The position numbers and the translations under genes are program-made. DNA of 64,000 nucleotides from Nitrososphaerota archaeon (lineage in GTDB: Archaea > Thermoproteota > Nitrososphaeria > Nitrososphaerales > UBA183), in the NCBI GenBank assembly GCA_029785235.1, contig JAFMAA010000005.1, positions 4,090-68,089 of the forward strand. The letters run 5' to 3'. Shown here piece by piece: positions 16,088-25,517 of the stretch; within the stretch, counting starts at the first letter, position 1; every line of letters begins with the position of its first letter. Under the pieces are notes generated by a model. That model was not told the DNA's origin and ran no database searches. It saw only the letters and a list, made by a program, of their open reading frames with translations.

Positions 16088-17743
16088 ATGATGTCAGAGG
16101 CTTCGTTTGTGACGACGTCGACAGGGCAGCAGGTCCTGATTCTGCGAGAGGGGAGCACTGAAAGCCGAGGAAGGAGGGCGCAGAGCAACAACATATCCGC
16201 AGCCAGGCTGATTGCAGGGATAGTGGAGACGTCCCTTGGGCCTAGAGGGATGGACAAGATGCTGGTCGATTCCTTGGGCGATGTCACCATCACCAACGAT
16301 GGCGCGACGATGCTGAAGGAGATGGACGTACAGCATCCGGCTGGTAAGATGATAGTTGAGATAGCGAAAGCAGTGGACAACGCTGTCGGCGACGGAACTA
16401 CGTCGTCGGTGGTCCTAGCGGGAGCCCTCTTGGAGAATGCTGGAGAGCTGATAGAGAAGGGCGTCCATCCGATGGTCATCGCCAACGGTTACAGGACGGC
16501 CGCGGACAAGGCCCGAAGGATTCTGGATGAGATTTCAATCGGCGTGAAACCCGAGGACAGGACTACGTTGACAAAGATCGCCCGGACCAGCATGGGGTCC
16601 AAGCTGATCGCAAACGACAGCGCGACCCTCGGGGCCATGGTGGTCGAAGCTATTCTCCAGATTGCGGCGAAGACACCCGAGGGAGCATACAGGGTCGACG
16701 TTGACGATCTGAAGGTGGAGAAGAAGCCGGGAGGCTCCCTCAAAGATACTAGCTTCACGAGGGGGGTCATCCTGGACAAGGAAGTGGTTCACTCAGGGAT
16801 GCCGAAGCGGATAGAGAAGGCGCGGATAGCGCTGGTCAACTCTGCTCTCGAGATAGAGAAGACAGAGTTTGATGCTAAGATCAGCATCGACAAGCCGGCA
16901 CAGATACAGCAGTTTCTCGATGAAGAGACGCGCATGCTGAGGAGCATGGTTGACAAGGTCTCGGAGTCTGGGGCCAACGTCCTCATATGCCAGAAGGGGA
17001 TCGACGAGATGGCCCAGCACTACCTCGCGAAGGCCGGCATCCTGTCGGTGAGGAGGGTGAAAGAGTCTGACATGACCAAACTTGCGAAGGCCACGGGCGC
17101 AAGGATGGTGACGGGCCTCGACGGCTTGACGAAGGCAGACCTGGGGCAGGCAGGACTTGTCGAAGAAAGAAAGCTAGAAGACGACAAGTGGGTGTTCGTG
17201 GTGGACTGCAAAAACCCGAAGTCAGTGTCGATGCTCATCCGGGGCGGTAGCCAAAGGGTCGTCGACGAGGCTGAAAGGTCCGTCCATGACGCCGTCATGG
17301 TCGTCAAGGACGTTCTCGAGAATCCTGCGATAGTGGCTGGGGGCGGCGCCGTAGAGGAGGAACTCTCCTATCGCCTGATGAAGTGGTCGGCCACCGTTCG
17401 GGGGAGGGAGCAGCTGGCTGTGGAGAAGTTCGCCGAAGCCCTGGAGTCCATACCCATCGCTCTGGCAGTGAACGCTGGGTTTGACCCGATAGACACCCAA
17501 GTAGAGCTCAGGGAAAGCCACGGGGCAGGCAGGACTTGGACAGGGGTGGACGTCCTGGGGAAGGGCGTCAGGAACATGTTCGACAAGGACGTCGTCGAAC
17601 CTGCTTCAGTCAAAGAGCAGATCATCAAATCAGCCACTGAGTGTACCTGCATGATCCTGAGGATAGACGATGTCATCGCCGGCGGCAGGCAAGGTCCTTC
17701 ACCTCCTAGGGGCGGTCAAGGCGAGATGGGAGGAGCAGACTAG
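16088..17743 (+). CDS. thsA: Thermosome subunit (group II chaperonin)
   Basis: 551-aa ATP-dependent folding chamber subunit. Landmarks: NNISAARLIAGIVETSLGPRGMDKMLVD, TNDGATMLKEMDVQHPAGKM, the catalytic VGDGTTSSVVLAGALL, and later GGGAVEEELSYRL. The tail is Gly/Gln rich (GGRQGPSPPRGGQGEMGGAD) rather than the GGM repeats of many archaea. Two adjacent ATGs (16088, 16091) are possible starts. Prefoldin alpha elsewhere in the window is its likely partner. Confidence 0.95.
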   Translation: MMSEASFVTTSTGQQVLILREGSTESRGRRAQSNNISAARLIAGIVETSLGPRGMDKMLVDSLGDVTITNDGATMLKEMDVQHPAGKMIVEIAKAVDNAVGDGTTSSVVLAGALLENAGELIEKGVHPMVIANGYRTAADKARRILDEISIGVKPEDRTTLTKIARTSMGSKLIANDSATLGAMVVEAILQIAAKTPEGAYRVDVDDLKVEKKPGGSLKDTSFTRGVILDKEVVHSGMPKRIEKARIALVNSALEIEKTEFDAKISIDKPAQIQQFLDEETRMLRSMVDKVSESGANVLICQKGIDEMAQHYLAKAGILSVRRVKESDMTKLAKATGARMVTGLDGLTKADLGQAGLVEERKLEDDKWVFVVDCKNPKSVSMLIRGGSQRVVDEAERSVHDAVMVVKDVLENPAIVAGGGAVEEELSYRLMKWSATVRGREQLAVEKFAEALESIPIALAVNAGFDPIDTQVELRESHGAGRTWTGVDVLGKGVRNMFDKDVVEPASVKEQIIKSATECTCMILRIDDVIAGGRQGPSPPRGGQGEMGGAD

Positions 17744-17746
17744 ACC

Positions 17747-17854
17747 ATGACGTTCGCGCGCAGGAAGAAGTGGGCGGTCATTCGGAAGCGCAGGCACTCT
17801 TCTCATCAGCACACTATTGAGCAGCGTGGTCTGCATCTCGCGAAACCCAGCTAG
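17747..17854 (+). CDS. Possible 35-aa basic ORF after thermosome
   Basis: MTFARRKKWAVIRKRRHSS is followed by a His-rich tail, starting six bases after the thermosome stop. Strongly basic and compact, but without a ribosome-binding site, homology or downstream support. It may be chance. The rest of 17855-18162 shows nothing recognisable. Confidence 0.2.
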   Translation: MTFARRKKWAVIRKRRHSSHQHTIEQRGLHLAKPS

Positions 17855-18162
17855 AACGAAACGTCTGTCTCCAGTATGCCGCGTCGGTCTTCGACTATCA
17901 GTCAGCGTTCGATTCGATAGAGTCAGAAGCAGTCAGAAGCACTCTCACCTCGGGTCGGAGGGAGGGGCACGGCGATTCTGGCCATGATGAGCGGGGCCTG
18001 CCTGAAGGAGGCGACGACCAGTGACGAATCTCTCAAAGAGGTCCTACTGGGTGGAGCCTATAGATTCTGCGGCTTGAGGGAAAGCGCACCGGGTCCGCGG
18101 TGCCGCTGATAAGAGAACATGAGCCACCTGCCGCACGCATGGTCGCGACGCCGGAGCTCTCA

Positions 18163-19065
18163 TCAGATGCCGAGTGCTTCTCGTAGTCCCTTGTACCTGT
18201 TCCTGATTGTGACCTCTGTTACCTTGGCGGCCTCCGCTACGTCCTTCTGGGTCTTCATGTCCCCCTCGAGGGTGCAGGCCACGTACAGAGCAGAAGCGGC
18301 GAGCCCCATGGGGTCTTTGCCTGCAGTGATCCCTGTCTCCTTAGCTCGGAAAAGGATCTCGCGCGCCCTCCTCTGCGTCCTTTCAGAGACATTCGCCCTA
18401 GAAGCTATCCCTGACACGCACCTGGCCGCGTCGGCGACAGGCATCTGGAAGTCCATCTCCCTGTGCAGGAGCCTATACGACCTAGCGAGATCCTTCTTCT
18501 TGACGTTGCTCACCGCGGCCACGTCTTTGAGCGTCCTCGGTACCTGGCAGTCCCTGCACGCAGCGTAGAGGGAAGCGGCCATGATCGTGGTTATCGACCT
18601 TCCTCTCACAAGGTTCCTCTCCAACGCCTTCCTGTAGAAATAAGCGGCCTTCTCTGTGACTGCTTCCGATACCGTGAGCTTGTCGGCGTATCTCCCGAGC
18701 TCGCTGAACGCCTGGCGGAGGTTCCTGTCAGCCGACTCGTGGACCTGGCTCCTCCTATCCCAGGTCCTCATCCTCTCGACCGTCGACTTCATTGACCCTG
18801 ACAGCAACCTCCCCGACGCGTCCTTGTTCTGTCCGCCGATCACGGTAGCCAGCCCCATGTCGTGTATCGCGATAGACGTCGGGACCCCTACCCTCCTGCG
18901 GTCCCCTTTTTCGTCCCCCGAGAAGGACCTCCACTCCGGACCCGTGTCCGTGATCTTCTCCTTGATGACCAGTCCGCACTCTGCGCAGTAGTACTCCGAC
19001 CCCGTGCCGTCGAGGACGAGACTGCTCTTGCCGCATCGAGGGCATTTGTCCGAACTCCTCTCCAT
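18163..19065 (-). CDS. tfb: Transcription initiation factor TFB
   Basis: 300-aa archaeal TFIIB. The N-terminal zinc ribbon uses C8, C11, C27 and C30; the B-reader/linker GPEWRSFSGDEK...VGVPTSIAIHDMGLATVIG follows; two cyclin repeats cover about 105-195 and 200-300 (LYAACRDCQVPRTLKDVA and LYVACTLEGDMKTQKDVA). The promoter is probably the TATA at 19155-19163 read as TTTATATAG on minus, leaving a leader of roughly 65 nt. Recruits RNA polymerase with TBP. Confidence 0.95.
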   Translation of the reverse strand: MERSSDKCPRCGKSSLVLDGTGSEYYCAECGLVIKEKITDTGPEWRSFSGDEKGDRRRVGVPTSIAIHDMGLATVIGGQNKDASGRLLSGSMKSTVERMRTWDRRSQVHESADRNLRQAFSELGRYADKLTVSEAVTEKAAYFYRKALERNLVRGRSITTIMAASLYAACRDCQVPRTLKDVAAVSNVKKKDLARSYRLLHREMDFQMPVADAARCVSGIASRANVSERTQRRAREILFRAKETGITAGKDPMGLAASALYVACTLEGDMKTQKDVAEAAKVTEVTIRNRYKGLREALGI

Positions 19066-19154
19066 CTTCAGGAGCCGCGAGAAATTGGTGCTTGTTTCTA
19101 ACTCGGGTCACTAACAGAAGTATCCTGTACTTCGGAGTTTGGAGCGCTATCGCT

Positions 19155-19163
19155 CTATATAAA
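19155..19163 (-). promoter_or_regulatory. Strong TATA element upstream of tfb
   Basis: CTCTATATAAAG on plus, TTTATATAG on minus: the best TATA-like string in this intergenic region. It lies between the tfb ATG and the small zinc-ribbon ORF at 19203-19355. Direction is assigned to tfb by position; the near-symmetry means plus-strand use is also possible. Confidence 0.5.
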
Positions 19164-19202
19164 GGACAGGTCGTCCGCTCCCAATTTGGGAGCCTGCTGC
19201 CT

Positions 19203-19355
19203 CTATCTGAATCCCAAACCTGCTGAATCCATCGTCCTGACGCAGTCTTCGCACATGAGCCCCCGGGGGGTCCTGTAGAGACGTTCGACCTTGCCGCACC
19301 GGGGGCAGGCCTTCGGGAGCTTTCGAGGCTGCTGGACTGCTCCCGCTTGCCTCAT
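19203..19355 (-). CDS. 50-aa zinc-ribbon microprotein
   Basis: The frame reads MRQAGAVQQPRKLPKACPRC, then GKVERLYRTPRGLMCEDC and a short tail ending GLGFR. Two CX2C knuckles spaced as in a zinc ribbon make it a believable gene despite its size. It lies upstream of tfb on the same strand, with the tfb TATA between them. Role unknown; a nucleic-acid-binding function is only a guess. Confidence 0.55.
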   Translation of the reverse strand: MRQAGAVQQPRKLPKACPRCGKVERLYRTPRGLMCEDCVRTMDSAGLGFR

Positions 19356-19558
19356 CGGCCTATCGCCTTCGGGAGCGCCTGGCGTGTCTTATGGCCGCCA
19401 GTCTTGGAACCCATATGGCAGACGGGATGGCCGGCGAGCCACATCTGTCGTAGTGTCCGAAGCGTTACGTGCGACCATGACTGGGTTTGGCTGACCACGA
19501 AGCGTTAAGCTCCGCGCCTCTATTAAAGGCGGGCGAAGGCCATGTCCAAACCCTATTA

Positions 19559-19990
19559 GTGAGGCGTGTTAGGTCTCCTGCATTGGAGTCCGGGGAGAAG
19601 GGCCACGAAGCGAGGCTGAAGGAGATTCTGACCGCATACAACGAGGCGTGGACGAAGTACTGGGACTCGTACATAAAGCTCCAAGATCAGCTATATGAGA
19701 GCCTCCGGGCTGGGAGAGAGGTCTCCTGGCTAGCCGCGACCGATGAAAGGAAGCTCAGCGAGATCAACCAGGTGCAGCGATCTCTTTTCGAGAGCATGCC
19801 TCGACGGCTGGACTACTCCCCCCTCGGGCAGATAACCCACGACATGAGCAGCGCGCCAAACAAGATCAAGAACCTCGAGGCCGCTCTGGTGAAGGCTGAC
19901 GATGGGTGCAGGAGCCTGGAAGCTGCGATAGCCCTGATGAAGGAGAAAGTAGAAGCCATGAAAGAAGCCATCAGCGCTGCCGGTTCTTGA
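19559..19990 (+). CDS. Coiled-coil protein of unknown function
   Basis: About 143 aa from a GTG at 19559; a TTG at 19583 is equally possible. A TATA (CTCTATTAAAG, 19518-19528) about 35 nt upstream of the GTG argues against the longer upstream frame. The product is highly charged and helical: HEARLKEILTAYNEAWTKYWDSYIKLQDQL, then heptad-rich NKIKNLEAALVKADDGCRSLEAAIALMKEKVEAMKEAI. No enzyme motif recognised. Confidence 0.6.
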   Translation: MRRVRSPALESGEKGHEARLKEILTAYNEAWTKYWDSYIKLQDQLYESLRAGREVSWLAATDERKLSEINQVQRSLFESMPRRLDYSPLGQITHDMSSAPNKIKNLEAALVKADDGCRSLEAAIALMKEKVEAMKEAISAAGS

Positions 19991-20081
19991 GCGGAGCGAC
20001 CTCAGGACGCTTGAGACTCGCCCCTGCTTTCTTTCCAGGAGGATGTCTCTTCGGCGCCGACTAGGCGCATCTGGGAGAGCC

Positions 20082-20243
20082 CTACGCTTTGGATTTGGCA
20101 CTCTCGCGCTCTGCAGACTTGCGGAGCCGGTTCAGTTCGGCGATCTTCTCTTTGTACTCCCGCTTCTTCTTTTTGTTTCCTTGAGTCCGCGCCTGGTCGT
20201 ATAGCTTCCTGAGCTTCTCTTCTTCTACGGCGTAGTCCGACAA
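20082..20243 (-). CDS. 53-aa basic coiled microprotein
   Basis: Starting at a TTG (20243), the frame reads SDYAVEEEKLRKLYDQARTQ and then a lysine-rich helix (GNKKKKREYKEKIAELNRLRKSAE) to a stop at 20082. The regular charged-helix pattern suggests a real gene, but no family was recognised and no promoter is obvious. Confidence 0.4.
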   Translation of the reverse strand: MSDYAVEEEKLRKLYDQARTQGNKKKKREYKEKIAELNRLRKSAERESAKSKA

Positions 20244-20691
20244 CCATGGAGACAGAGAGTCATCGTCTAGTTATGTCTTTCAAGACCCCCCGACAACGTT
20301 CTCCGCTCCGGCACGTCATGATCGCATCCTTGTTCGCGGCGCTGAAAGGAAAGACTGTGCGGAGGGAGAGGTAGGTTTGGACAACCTTCGGCCCGGCCAC
20401 GTCAACGAACACTATGGCAAAGCAGCGCTAGGTCCGTTGAGCGAGTCGTCGAACCACGAGCCTGGGCTTGAACTCGTGCTGTTTGAACGCCTGGGTGAGG
20501 CGATGGCGGAATCGAATTCTGCGTGCAGGCTCTATCTCGAGATGACTGGGAATGGAACCTACTTCGGAACGGCTCTCCGTCGCCATCCAGTCATGGCATC
20601 AGGGCCTTACGATAGACCGTCAATCAGTGCATCATCCGCCTAGGAGGTGAGTCATAGCTGGACGGGGTTAAGGCCTACGCCCGCCATTGTG
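20244..20691. other. Intergenic stretch without recognisable gene
   Basis: About 450 bp. An 88-codon plus-strand frame at 20377-20643 is present but its composition and lack of motif make it doubtful. No RNA gene or repeat was seen. Confidence 0.45.
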
Positions 20692-21162
20692 TTACGCCGG
20701 GGTGCCGGAGCCTATGACGTACACAATGACCCTTTGATTGCGGCGGCCTTCCTTGAAGACGTGATATCCAGTAGGGCGCCAACCAGGGATCCCGAAGTCG
20801 TGAGAAACCACTCTGGTGCCTCCCCGAAGTTCTCCGATTAGTTTCCGCTTCAGCCTCGCGTTTTCGTTCGCGCTTTGATACAGGGTGACGACATCAGCCT
20901 CTGAGATGTCCACGTCGTCATAGTTCGCGTTGACTATCGTGACATTCCCGAGATTCCGTGTCTTCCTTAGCGCGATGGAACAGAGCTTCTGCTTCTGCTC
21001 GATCCCTACCACCTTTGTAGCATTGTAATCGCGTGCCGCTGCGACGACGATTGCGCCATCCCCGCAACCAAGGTCGTATACGACGGCCCCCGGCCTCACA
21101 CCGGCTAGGGAAAGCATCTTCTCGACCACGAATGCCGACGTCGGATAGAAAGCAGCACCCAA
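20692..21162 (-). CDS. Class I SAM-dependent methyltransferase
   Basis: 156 aa with motif I VYDLGCGDGAIVVAAA and the acidic end of strand 2 in VVGIEQKQ. The FYPTSAFVVEKMLSLAGVRPG leader resembles small Rossmann methyltransferases that may act on proteins or small molecules. The start is TTG at 21162. Substrate unknown. The C terminus HDFGIPGWRPTGYHVFKEGRRNQRVIVYVIG is intact, so it is likely functional. Confidence 0.75.
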   Translation of the reverse strand: MGAAFYPTSAFVVEKMLSLAGVRPGAVVYDLGCGDGAIVVAAARDYNATKVVGIEQKQKLCSIALRKTRNLGNVTIVNANYDDVDISEADVVTLYQSANENARLKRKLIGELRGGTRVVSHDFGIPGWRPTGYHVFKEGRRNQRVIVYVIGSGTPA

Positions 21163-21250
21163 ACGCCGATGAGCCTTTCCGCTGAAGCATTAAGAATGTC
21201 GCCCCTGCTCCTATGGCTGATACGACCCAGTCGTTCCGACTGCTGGAGCG

Positions 21251-21910
21251 TCACTGGAATAAGTCGCGCATTTCCTTCAGAATCTCCCTCACGACTGCTT
21301 CTCTGAGGTCGAGATCCTGCGAAAGCCGCTCCACGTCCATGTCGTGCTCTTCTAGGATGTGATAGATTACCCGCTTCTTCGTCGTGCTTTCCACTTTATC
21401 GATCGCCTTCGTGGCGGAACCCATGGCTTTGTTCCGGATGTAAAGAAGCGCGGCCCGCTCCTCCTCGAGCTCCTCCAGCTTACGGTCTAGACGCTCAAGA
21501 AGCCCGGAGATGACCGACACGTCACCCGGCTCTTCTCCTGAGACCCTCGAAGCTTCGGCCATGATTTTGGTGCCCTCGGGGGAGAATCTCTTCCCGCTGA
21601 TAGACCCGAACGACAGTCCCTTTTGGATGAAGAGGTTGGGCGCCAGGTCGAGGGTGATTGACACGCTCTTGGCGAGTGAGTAGGTCCTCCTCCGGGGTCC
21701 GCTGTCGCTGGGCTCCTGGGAGGAGGCGACCAGCCCCGCCTGCTCCATCGTCGCAAGGTGCTTCGCGACAAGCGCCTGGCCTAATCCCAGCTCCTTCGCC
21801 AACTGCAGGGCATAGCCAGGGCTCTGGCTCAGCCTCTTTACGATCTTCCTCCTTATCGGGTTTTCCAGCATTTCGAGGAAGGTGTCTAGTTCCTCCTCCT
21901 CCATGCTCAT
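21251..21910 (-). CDS. ArsR-like winged-helix regulator next to dnaK
   Basis: 219 aa. The winged helix is at 1-90 (LDTFLEMLENPIRRKIVKRLSQSPGYALQLAKELGLGQALVAKHLATMEQAGLVAS). A linker and a Glu/Arg-rich coiled coil (GLLERLDRKLEELEEERAALLYIRNKAM) follow, and a small C-terminal helical domain ends DLREAVVREILKEMRDLFQ. Its position beside dnaK and hsp20 suggests a stress regulator, but its site is not proven. Confidence 0.7.
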   Translation of the reverse strand: MSMEEEELDTFLEMLENPIRRKIVKRLSQSPGYALQLAKELGLGQALVAKHLATMEQAGLVASSQEPSDSGPRRRTYSLAKSVSITLDLAPNLFIQKGLSFGSISGKRFSPEGTKIMAEASRVSGEEPGDVSVISGLLERLDRKLEELEEERAALLYIRNKAMGSATKAIDKVESTTKKRVIYHILEEHDMDVERLSQDLDLREAVVREILKEMRDLFQ

Positions 21911-22006
21911 ATCACATGGGGCACCTCCATCCTCGTTTCAGGTTCAACTGGATCGCGTGAAAGGGACCACCCTGCGTCAAGATTCAGCCCCATGCAGCGC
22001 CGAGCG

Positions 22007-23857
22007 CTACTTCTTGCCGTCCTCCACCACTTTGTAGTCTGCGTCGCTGACGTTCGACCCAGCCCCCTGTCCTCCTGGGGTTGAAGTCTGCTTTTGAGCC
22101 TGCTGGTAGACCGATGCCCCAGCCTCCTGCAGGACCTTCCTTAGGTCCTCCAGCTCCGACTTGATCCTGCTGGACTCCTTACCGTCTACCGCGTTCTTCA
22201 GACGCTGGACGGCGGCGTCTATCTTGCTGTCCGCGGCCTTGTCTAGCTTCCCTGCGAGCTGCTTCCTCGTCGCTTCTGCGGTGTAAATCATGGAGTCGGC
22301 TTCGTTCCTCAGCTCGGCCTCTTCCTTCTTCCTCCTGTCTTCCTCGGCGTACTTTTCAGCCTCTCTCGCGAGCCTCTCCTTCTCCTCCTTCGAGAGCTTG
22401 GTCGAGGCTGTGATGGTAATCCTGTTCTCCTTGCCGGTCCCGAGATCCTTGGCCGCGACGTTGATTATCCCGTTCGCGTCGATGTCGAAGCTCACTTCTA
22501 TCTGCGGGACCCCCCTCGGCGACGGGGGGATCCCGGTAAGGTTGAACATCCCTAACGAGACGTTGTCAGCGGCCATCGGCCTCTCCCCCTGGACTACGTG
22601 GATTGTGACCGAGGTCTGAAAGTCGGCGGCGGTCGTGAAGACCTTGCTGGCCTTCGTGGGAATAGTCGTGTTCTTCTCGACGAGCTTCTCTGTCAAGCCT
22701 CCTAGAACCTCGACCCCGAGGGAGAGCGGCGTGACGTCCAGCAGCAGTATGTCTCCGATCTCCCCGGCCAGCGCTGCTCCCTGCACGGCGGCCCCGATAG
22801 CCACAGCCTCCATTGGGTCGACGCCCCTTTCGGCAGGTTTCCCGATCACGTCCTCCACTGTCCTTCTGACCAGAGGCATCCGAGTCATGCCACCGATGAG
22901 CACCACCTTGTCGATGTCTTTCGGTTCCAGCTTGGCGTCTTCTAGGACCTTCCTGATCGGCCGCTCGATCTTCGTCACTATGGGATCCGCCAGCTCTTCG
23001 AGCTTGGCTCTTGTGAGCACAAAATGGAGGTTCTTCGGCCCGCTGGGACCGCTCGCGAGGAATGGGAGGTCTATCTCAGTGGAGATGATGTTAGAAAGCT
23101 CTATCTTGGCTCTCTCAGCCGCCTCCTTCAGCCTTGCCATCGCGGTCCTGTCGTTCCTGATGTCGAGGCCGGTCTTGCTCCTGAAGTCCTCGACTAGCAG
23201 ATTGATCACCGCATTGTCGATGTCGGCACCCCCGGTCTGAGTGTCCCCGCTGGTTGCCAGTACCTGGAAGACGCCTTGGCCGAACTCCATCACAGTGACG
23301 TCATGGGTCCCTCCACCGAAGCTGAAGACAAGCACTTTCATAGTCTTGTCCAGCTTGTCGAGCCCGTAGGCGAGGCATGCTGCTGTAGGCTCGTTGATGA
23401 TTCTTACGACCTCGAGCCCAGCGATCTCTCCCGCGTCCTTCGTTGCCTGCCTCTGATTGTCGTTGAAGTGAGCTGGCACGGTTATCACCGCCTTCTTGAC
23501 AGGGTAGCCAAGGAAGGCTTCAGCGTCCGTCTTGATCTTCTGAAGGATGAAAGAGCTAATCTGTTGCGGAGTATACTCCTTCCCGTAGAGCCTGACCTTG
23601 TAGTCTGTCCCCATCTTCCGCTTGATCTCGAACACCGTCCCGTCGGGGTTTGTGACCATCTGCCTCTTCGCTGGTTCTCCTACCAAGAGCTGGCCGTCAG
23701 ACGTGAAGGCGACCACTGACGGGAACATCTTGCCGGCTGCGGTCGGCCCCTCGGCGCTGGGTATGACAATAGGTCTGCCGCCTTCGTAGAGGGCGGCGGC
23801 GGAGTTGGTTGTCCCCAGGTCGATGCCGATTATCTTCTTTTCTGCCTGGCTGCTCAT
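22007..23857 (-). CDS. dnaK: Hsp70 chaperone DnaK
   Basis: 616-aa bacterial-type Hsp70. ATPase domain: [11 protein letters not shown] (D13), [14 protein letters not shown], and [13 protein letters not shown]; substrate-binding domain: [17 protein letters not shown] and [23 protein letters not shown]; helical lid to the end. The phosphate-2 motif reads FSFGGGTHD, so the usual first Asp of DLGGGTFD is Ser179, while D186 is kept. No grpE or dnaJ is in the window, unlike the usual archaeal grpE-dnaK-dnaJ cluster. Archaeal dnaK genes are considered laterally acquired from bacteria. Confidence 0.93.
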   Translation of the reverse strand: MSSQAEKKIIGIDLGTTNSAAALYEGGRPIVIPSAEGPTAAGKMFPSVVAFTSDGQLLVGEPAKRQMVTNPDGTVFEIKRKMGTDYKVRLYGKEYTPQQISSFILQKIKTDAEAFLGYPVKKAVITVPAHFNDNQRQATKDAGEIAGLEVVRIINEPTAACLAYGLDKLDKTMKVLVFSFGGGTHDVTVMEFGQGVFQVLATSGDTQTGGADIDNAVINLLVEDFRSKTGLDIRNDRTAMARLKEAAERAKIELSNIISTEIDLPFLASGPSGPKNLHFVLTRAKLEELADPIVTKIERPIRKVLEDAKLEPKDIDKVVLIGGMTRMPLVRRTVEDVIGKPAERGVDPMEAVAIGAAVQGAALAGEIGDILLLDVTPLSLGVEVLGGLTEKLVEKNTTIPTKASKVFTTAADFQTSVTIHVVQGERPMAADNVSLGMFNLTGIPPSPRGVPQIEVSFDIDANGIINVAAKDLGTGKENRITITASTKLSKEEKERLAREAEKYAEEDRRKKEEAELRNEADSMIYTAEATRKQLAGKLDKAADSKIDAAVQRLKNAVDGKESSRIKSELEDLRKVLQEAGASVYQQAQKQTSTPGGQGAGSNVSDADYKVVEDGKK

Positions 23858-23894
23858 TCGCGTTCACCTAACCGCAAAAAAGTCTGGGAAGGGC

Positions 23895-24470
23895 TCACTT
23901 CAGGGCTACCTTCTTCAGTTTGCTCGAAGTGGGCTCCTTCTTCGGAATCCTCATGCTGAGGATGCCGTCTTTCATGGTCCCTTCGACGTTCGCACCGAGG
24001 ATAGGCTCGGGGAACTGGATGACCCTGTTGAATGCGGAATAGGTCCTCTCATGGCTGACGTACTTGGCGCTCTGTCCCTTGTTCTCTGACTGCACCTGCG
24101 CAGTGAGCTGAATCACGTCGTCGCCCACTTGGACGTCTATGTTGTCCTTGTTGAAACCTGGGAGCTCCGCTGTCAGCTCGTAGTAGTCGCCACGGTCCAC
24201 CACGTCGATGACCGGGTAGCGAGTAGTGAGAGTCTCAGGGAGTGCGGGCGTCATCCCCCATGGCTGGAGAAGAGGCGAGCCAAAGGGTTGATCCAATGCC
24301 CACGGAGCGGAAAGGAACGGAGACATGAGGTCGTTGAAGGAGCTCCTGAAGCTCTCGACTATCTGGTCTAGACTGTTGGCGAGGTTTGTCTGGGCCAGAG
24401 TTGGTACTTGAGGCCTTGTCTTCGAAGGGATCACGTCGTTGTTCCTCCTCGAATTTGTTCTTGTGCTCAT
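23895..24470 (-). CDS. hsp20: Small heat-shock protein (Hsp20/alpha-crystallin)
   Basis: 191 aa. A disordered N-terminal arm (about 1-85) precedes the alpha-crystallin domain: YPVIDVVDRGDYYELTAELPGFNKDNIDVQVGDDVIQLTAQ and the C-terminal GTMKDGILSMRIPKKEP (the A-x-x-x-G-x-L class motif reads MKDGILS). It holds unfolded proteins for DnaK or the thermosome. ATG at 24470 with GGAGGT upstream; TATA and a palindrome lie directly before it. Probably transcribed with dnaK. Confidence 0.92.
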   Translation of the reverse strand: MSTRTNSRRNNDVIPSKTRPQVPTLAQTNLANSLDQIVESFRSSFNDLMSPFLSAPWALDQPFGSPLLQPWGMTPALPETLTTRYPVIDVVDRGDYYELTAELPGFNKDNIDVQVGDDVIQLTAQVQSENKGQSAKYVSHERTYSAFNRVIQFPEPILGANVEGTMKDGILSMRIPKKEPTSSKLKKVALK

Positions 24471-24486
24471 GTTTTCGTACCTCCAG

Positions 24487-24507
24487 TATACTACCCTTAG
24501 TAGTATA
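24487..24507. promoter_or_regulatory. Palindromic operator at the hsp20 start site
   Basis: TATACTAC-N5-GTAGTATA, a perfect 8-bp inverted repeat 17 nt upstream of the hsp20 ATG. The TATA (TTTATTTATACT on minus, about 24507-24518) abuts it, so a bound factor would block polymerase loading. Typical architecture of an archaeal repressor site; the binding protein is unknown. Confidence 0.65.
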
Positions 24508-24570
24508 GTATAAATAAATCTTTCTGCAGACAGGGTCTGCCCGCTTCTCTTTACTCTGGTTGGACATGAG

Positions 24571-25517
24571 TCCCTCCTAGGCAGAGGGCATCGCCACCCT
24601 GGAAGGGGCTACCTTGGGAAATGGAAGAAGCGACCACTCAATTGCTACCGTCACATCTGGATTTGACGTAGGCCAAGTCTAGGTCCCGGCGACAGGGAGC
24701 TCTTCACCTCTTCCTTCTGCCCTCCCGGTAGGCCCTCGCGTCCTACTGTGCCCGTATCCTCTTGCTCTCCTGTGCCCGTCTGAGCCCGCACGTGAACAAG
24801 AGGAAGGGCGACGCAAAGGAGGGACAGGTTGCGGCTCGTTTTAGCCCTTAGCTCTCTCCGATGCGCTGACACTCTCTTTCAATAGCGCCCCCGCCTCGGA
24901 TTCCCCTTCAGGTACCCTCCTCACTCGAAAGCGTTCCCAGAAGATTGGCGAACTTGAGAGGGCTGCTTACCGTGCAATGCACGATCTCGCCCGGCGAGGC
25001 GCAGTCCGGCTCCGGCGCCCCGGAAAACAGCCTCTGCCCAGCCCGTGGCTCGCTTTTGGCGGCCCGGCGGCCCGCTGTTATGCTCCTAACGCTTCATGCA
25101 TGCACTGTTGAAAGGGGCGGAGCCATCTGCAAGGAGCCATCTGCAAACCTCGCAAGATTTGTCTCGTTTGCATCCAAACCATAGCATGCGGAGTGGTTCG
25201 GCTAACAGGACTTGTTTAATAGGGCCCGGAAAGCGTGAAAACTGTGAATCAAACCCAGCCGGAGGTATGCGTGACCCACCGGGTCAGGCTCCAGTCTGAT
25301 GGAGGGTCCTCCGAGCCCACGTGCCCTGTCTGCGCTCAAATAAGCAACCAAGAATCGCTTCGCAGGCGCTCCCGGAGACGCTAGTACGGCAGAGTGCCCC
25401 GGGGTGCGCCCCGGCGCTCGGCCCCATCCTCTCCGTGATTCTGCCTTCGCCCCTTTATTAAGGGGCCCGCGGGCACTAACCCATCGGACGGAATAACGGT
25501 AGGACAGGTGATTTCTA
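24571..25517. other. Long intergenic stretch with a 14-bp tandem repeat
   Basis: About 950 bp between the hsp20 promoter and the TRAM gene with no convincing protein gene. It holds a perfect tandem pair GGAGCCATCTGCAA at 25119-25146. A TATA-like TTTAATAG near 25213 is followed by ~150 bp of GC-rich sequence able to form hairpins (a possible unrecognised RNA). Near the right end, CCTTTATTAAG at about 25451-25461 is the likely TATA for the TRAM gene. SRP and RNase P RNA signatures were looked for and not found. Confidence 0.45.

Noticed and set aside
20377..20643. 88-codon plus-strand ORF
   Set aside because: No motif, no promoter in position and no neighbour logic; probably chance in GC-rich DNA.
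25240..25400. SRP RNA or RNase P RNA in the large intergenic gap
   Set aside because: GTCAGG and GC-rich pairing caught the eye, but the SRP helix 8 GGAAG/AGCAG pattern and RNase P conserved blocks are missing.
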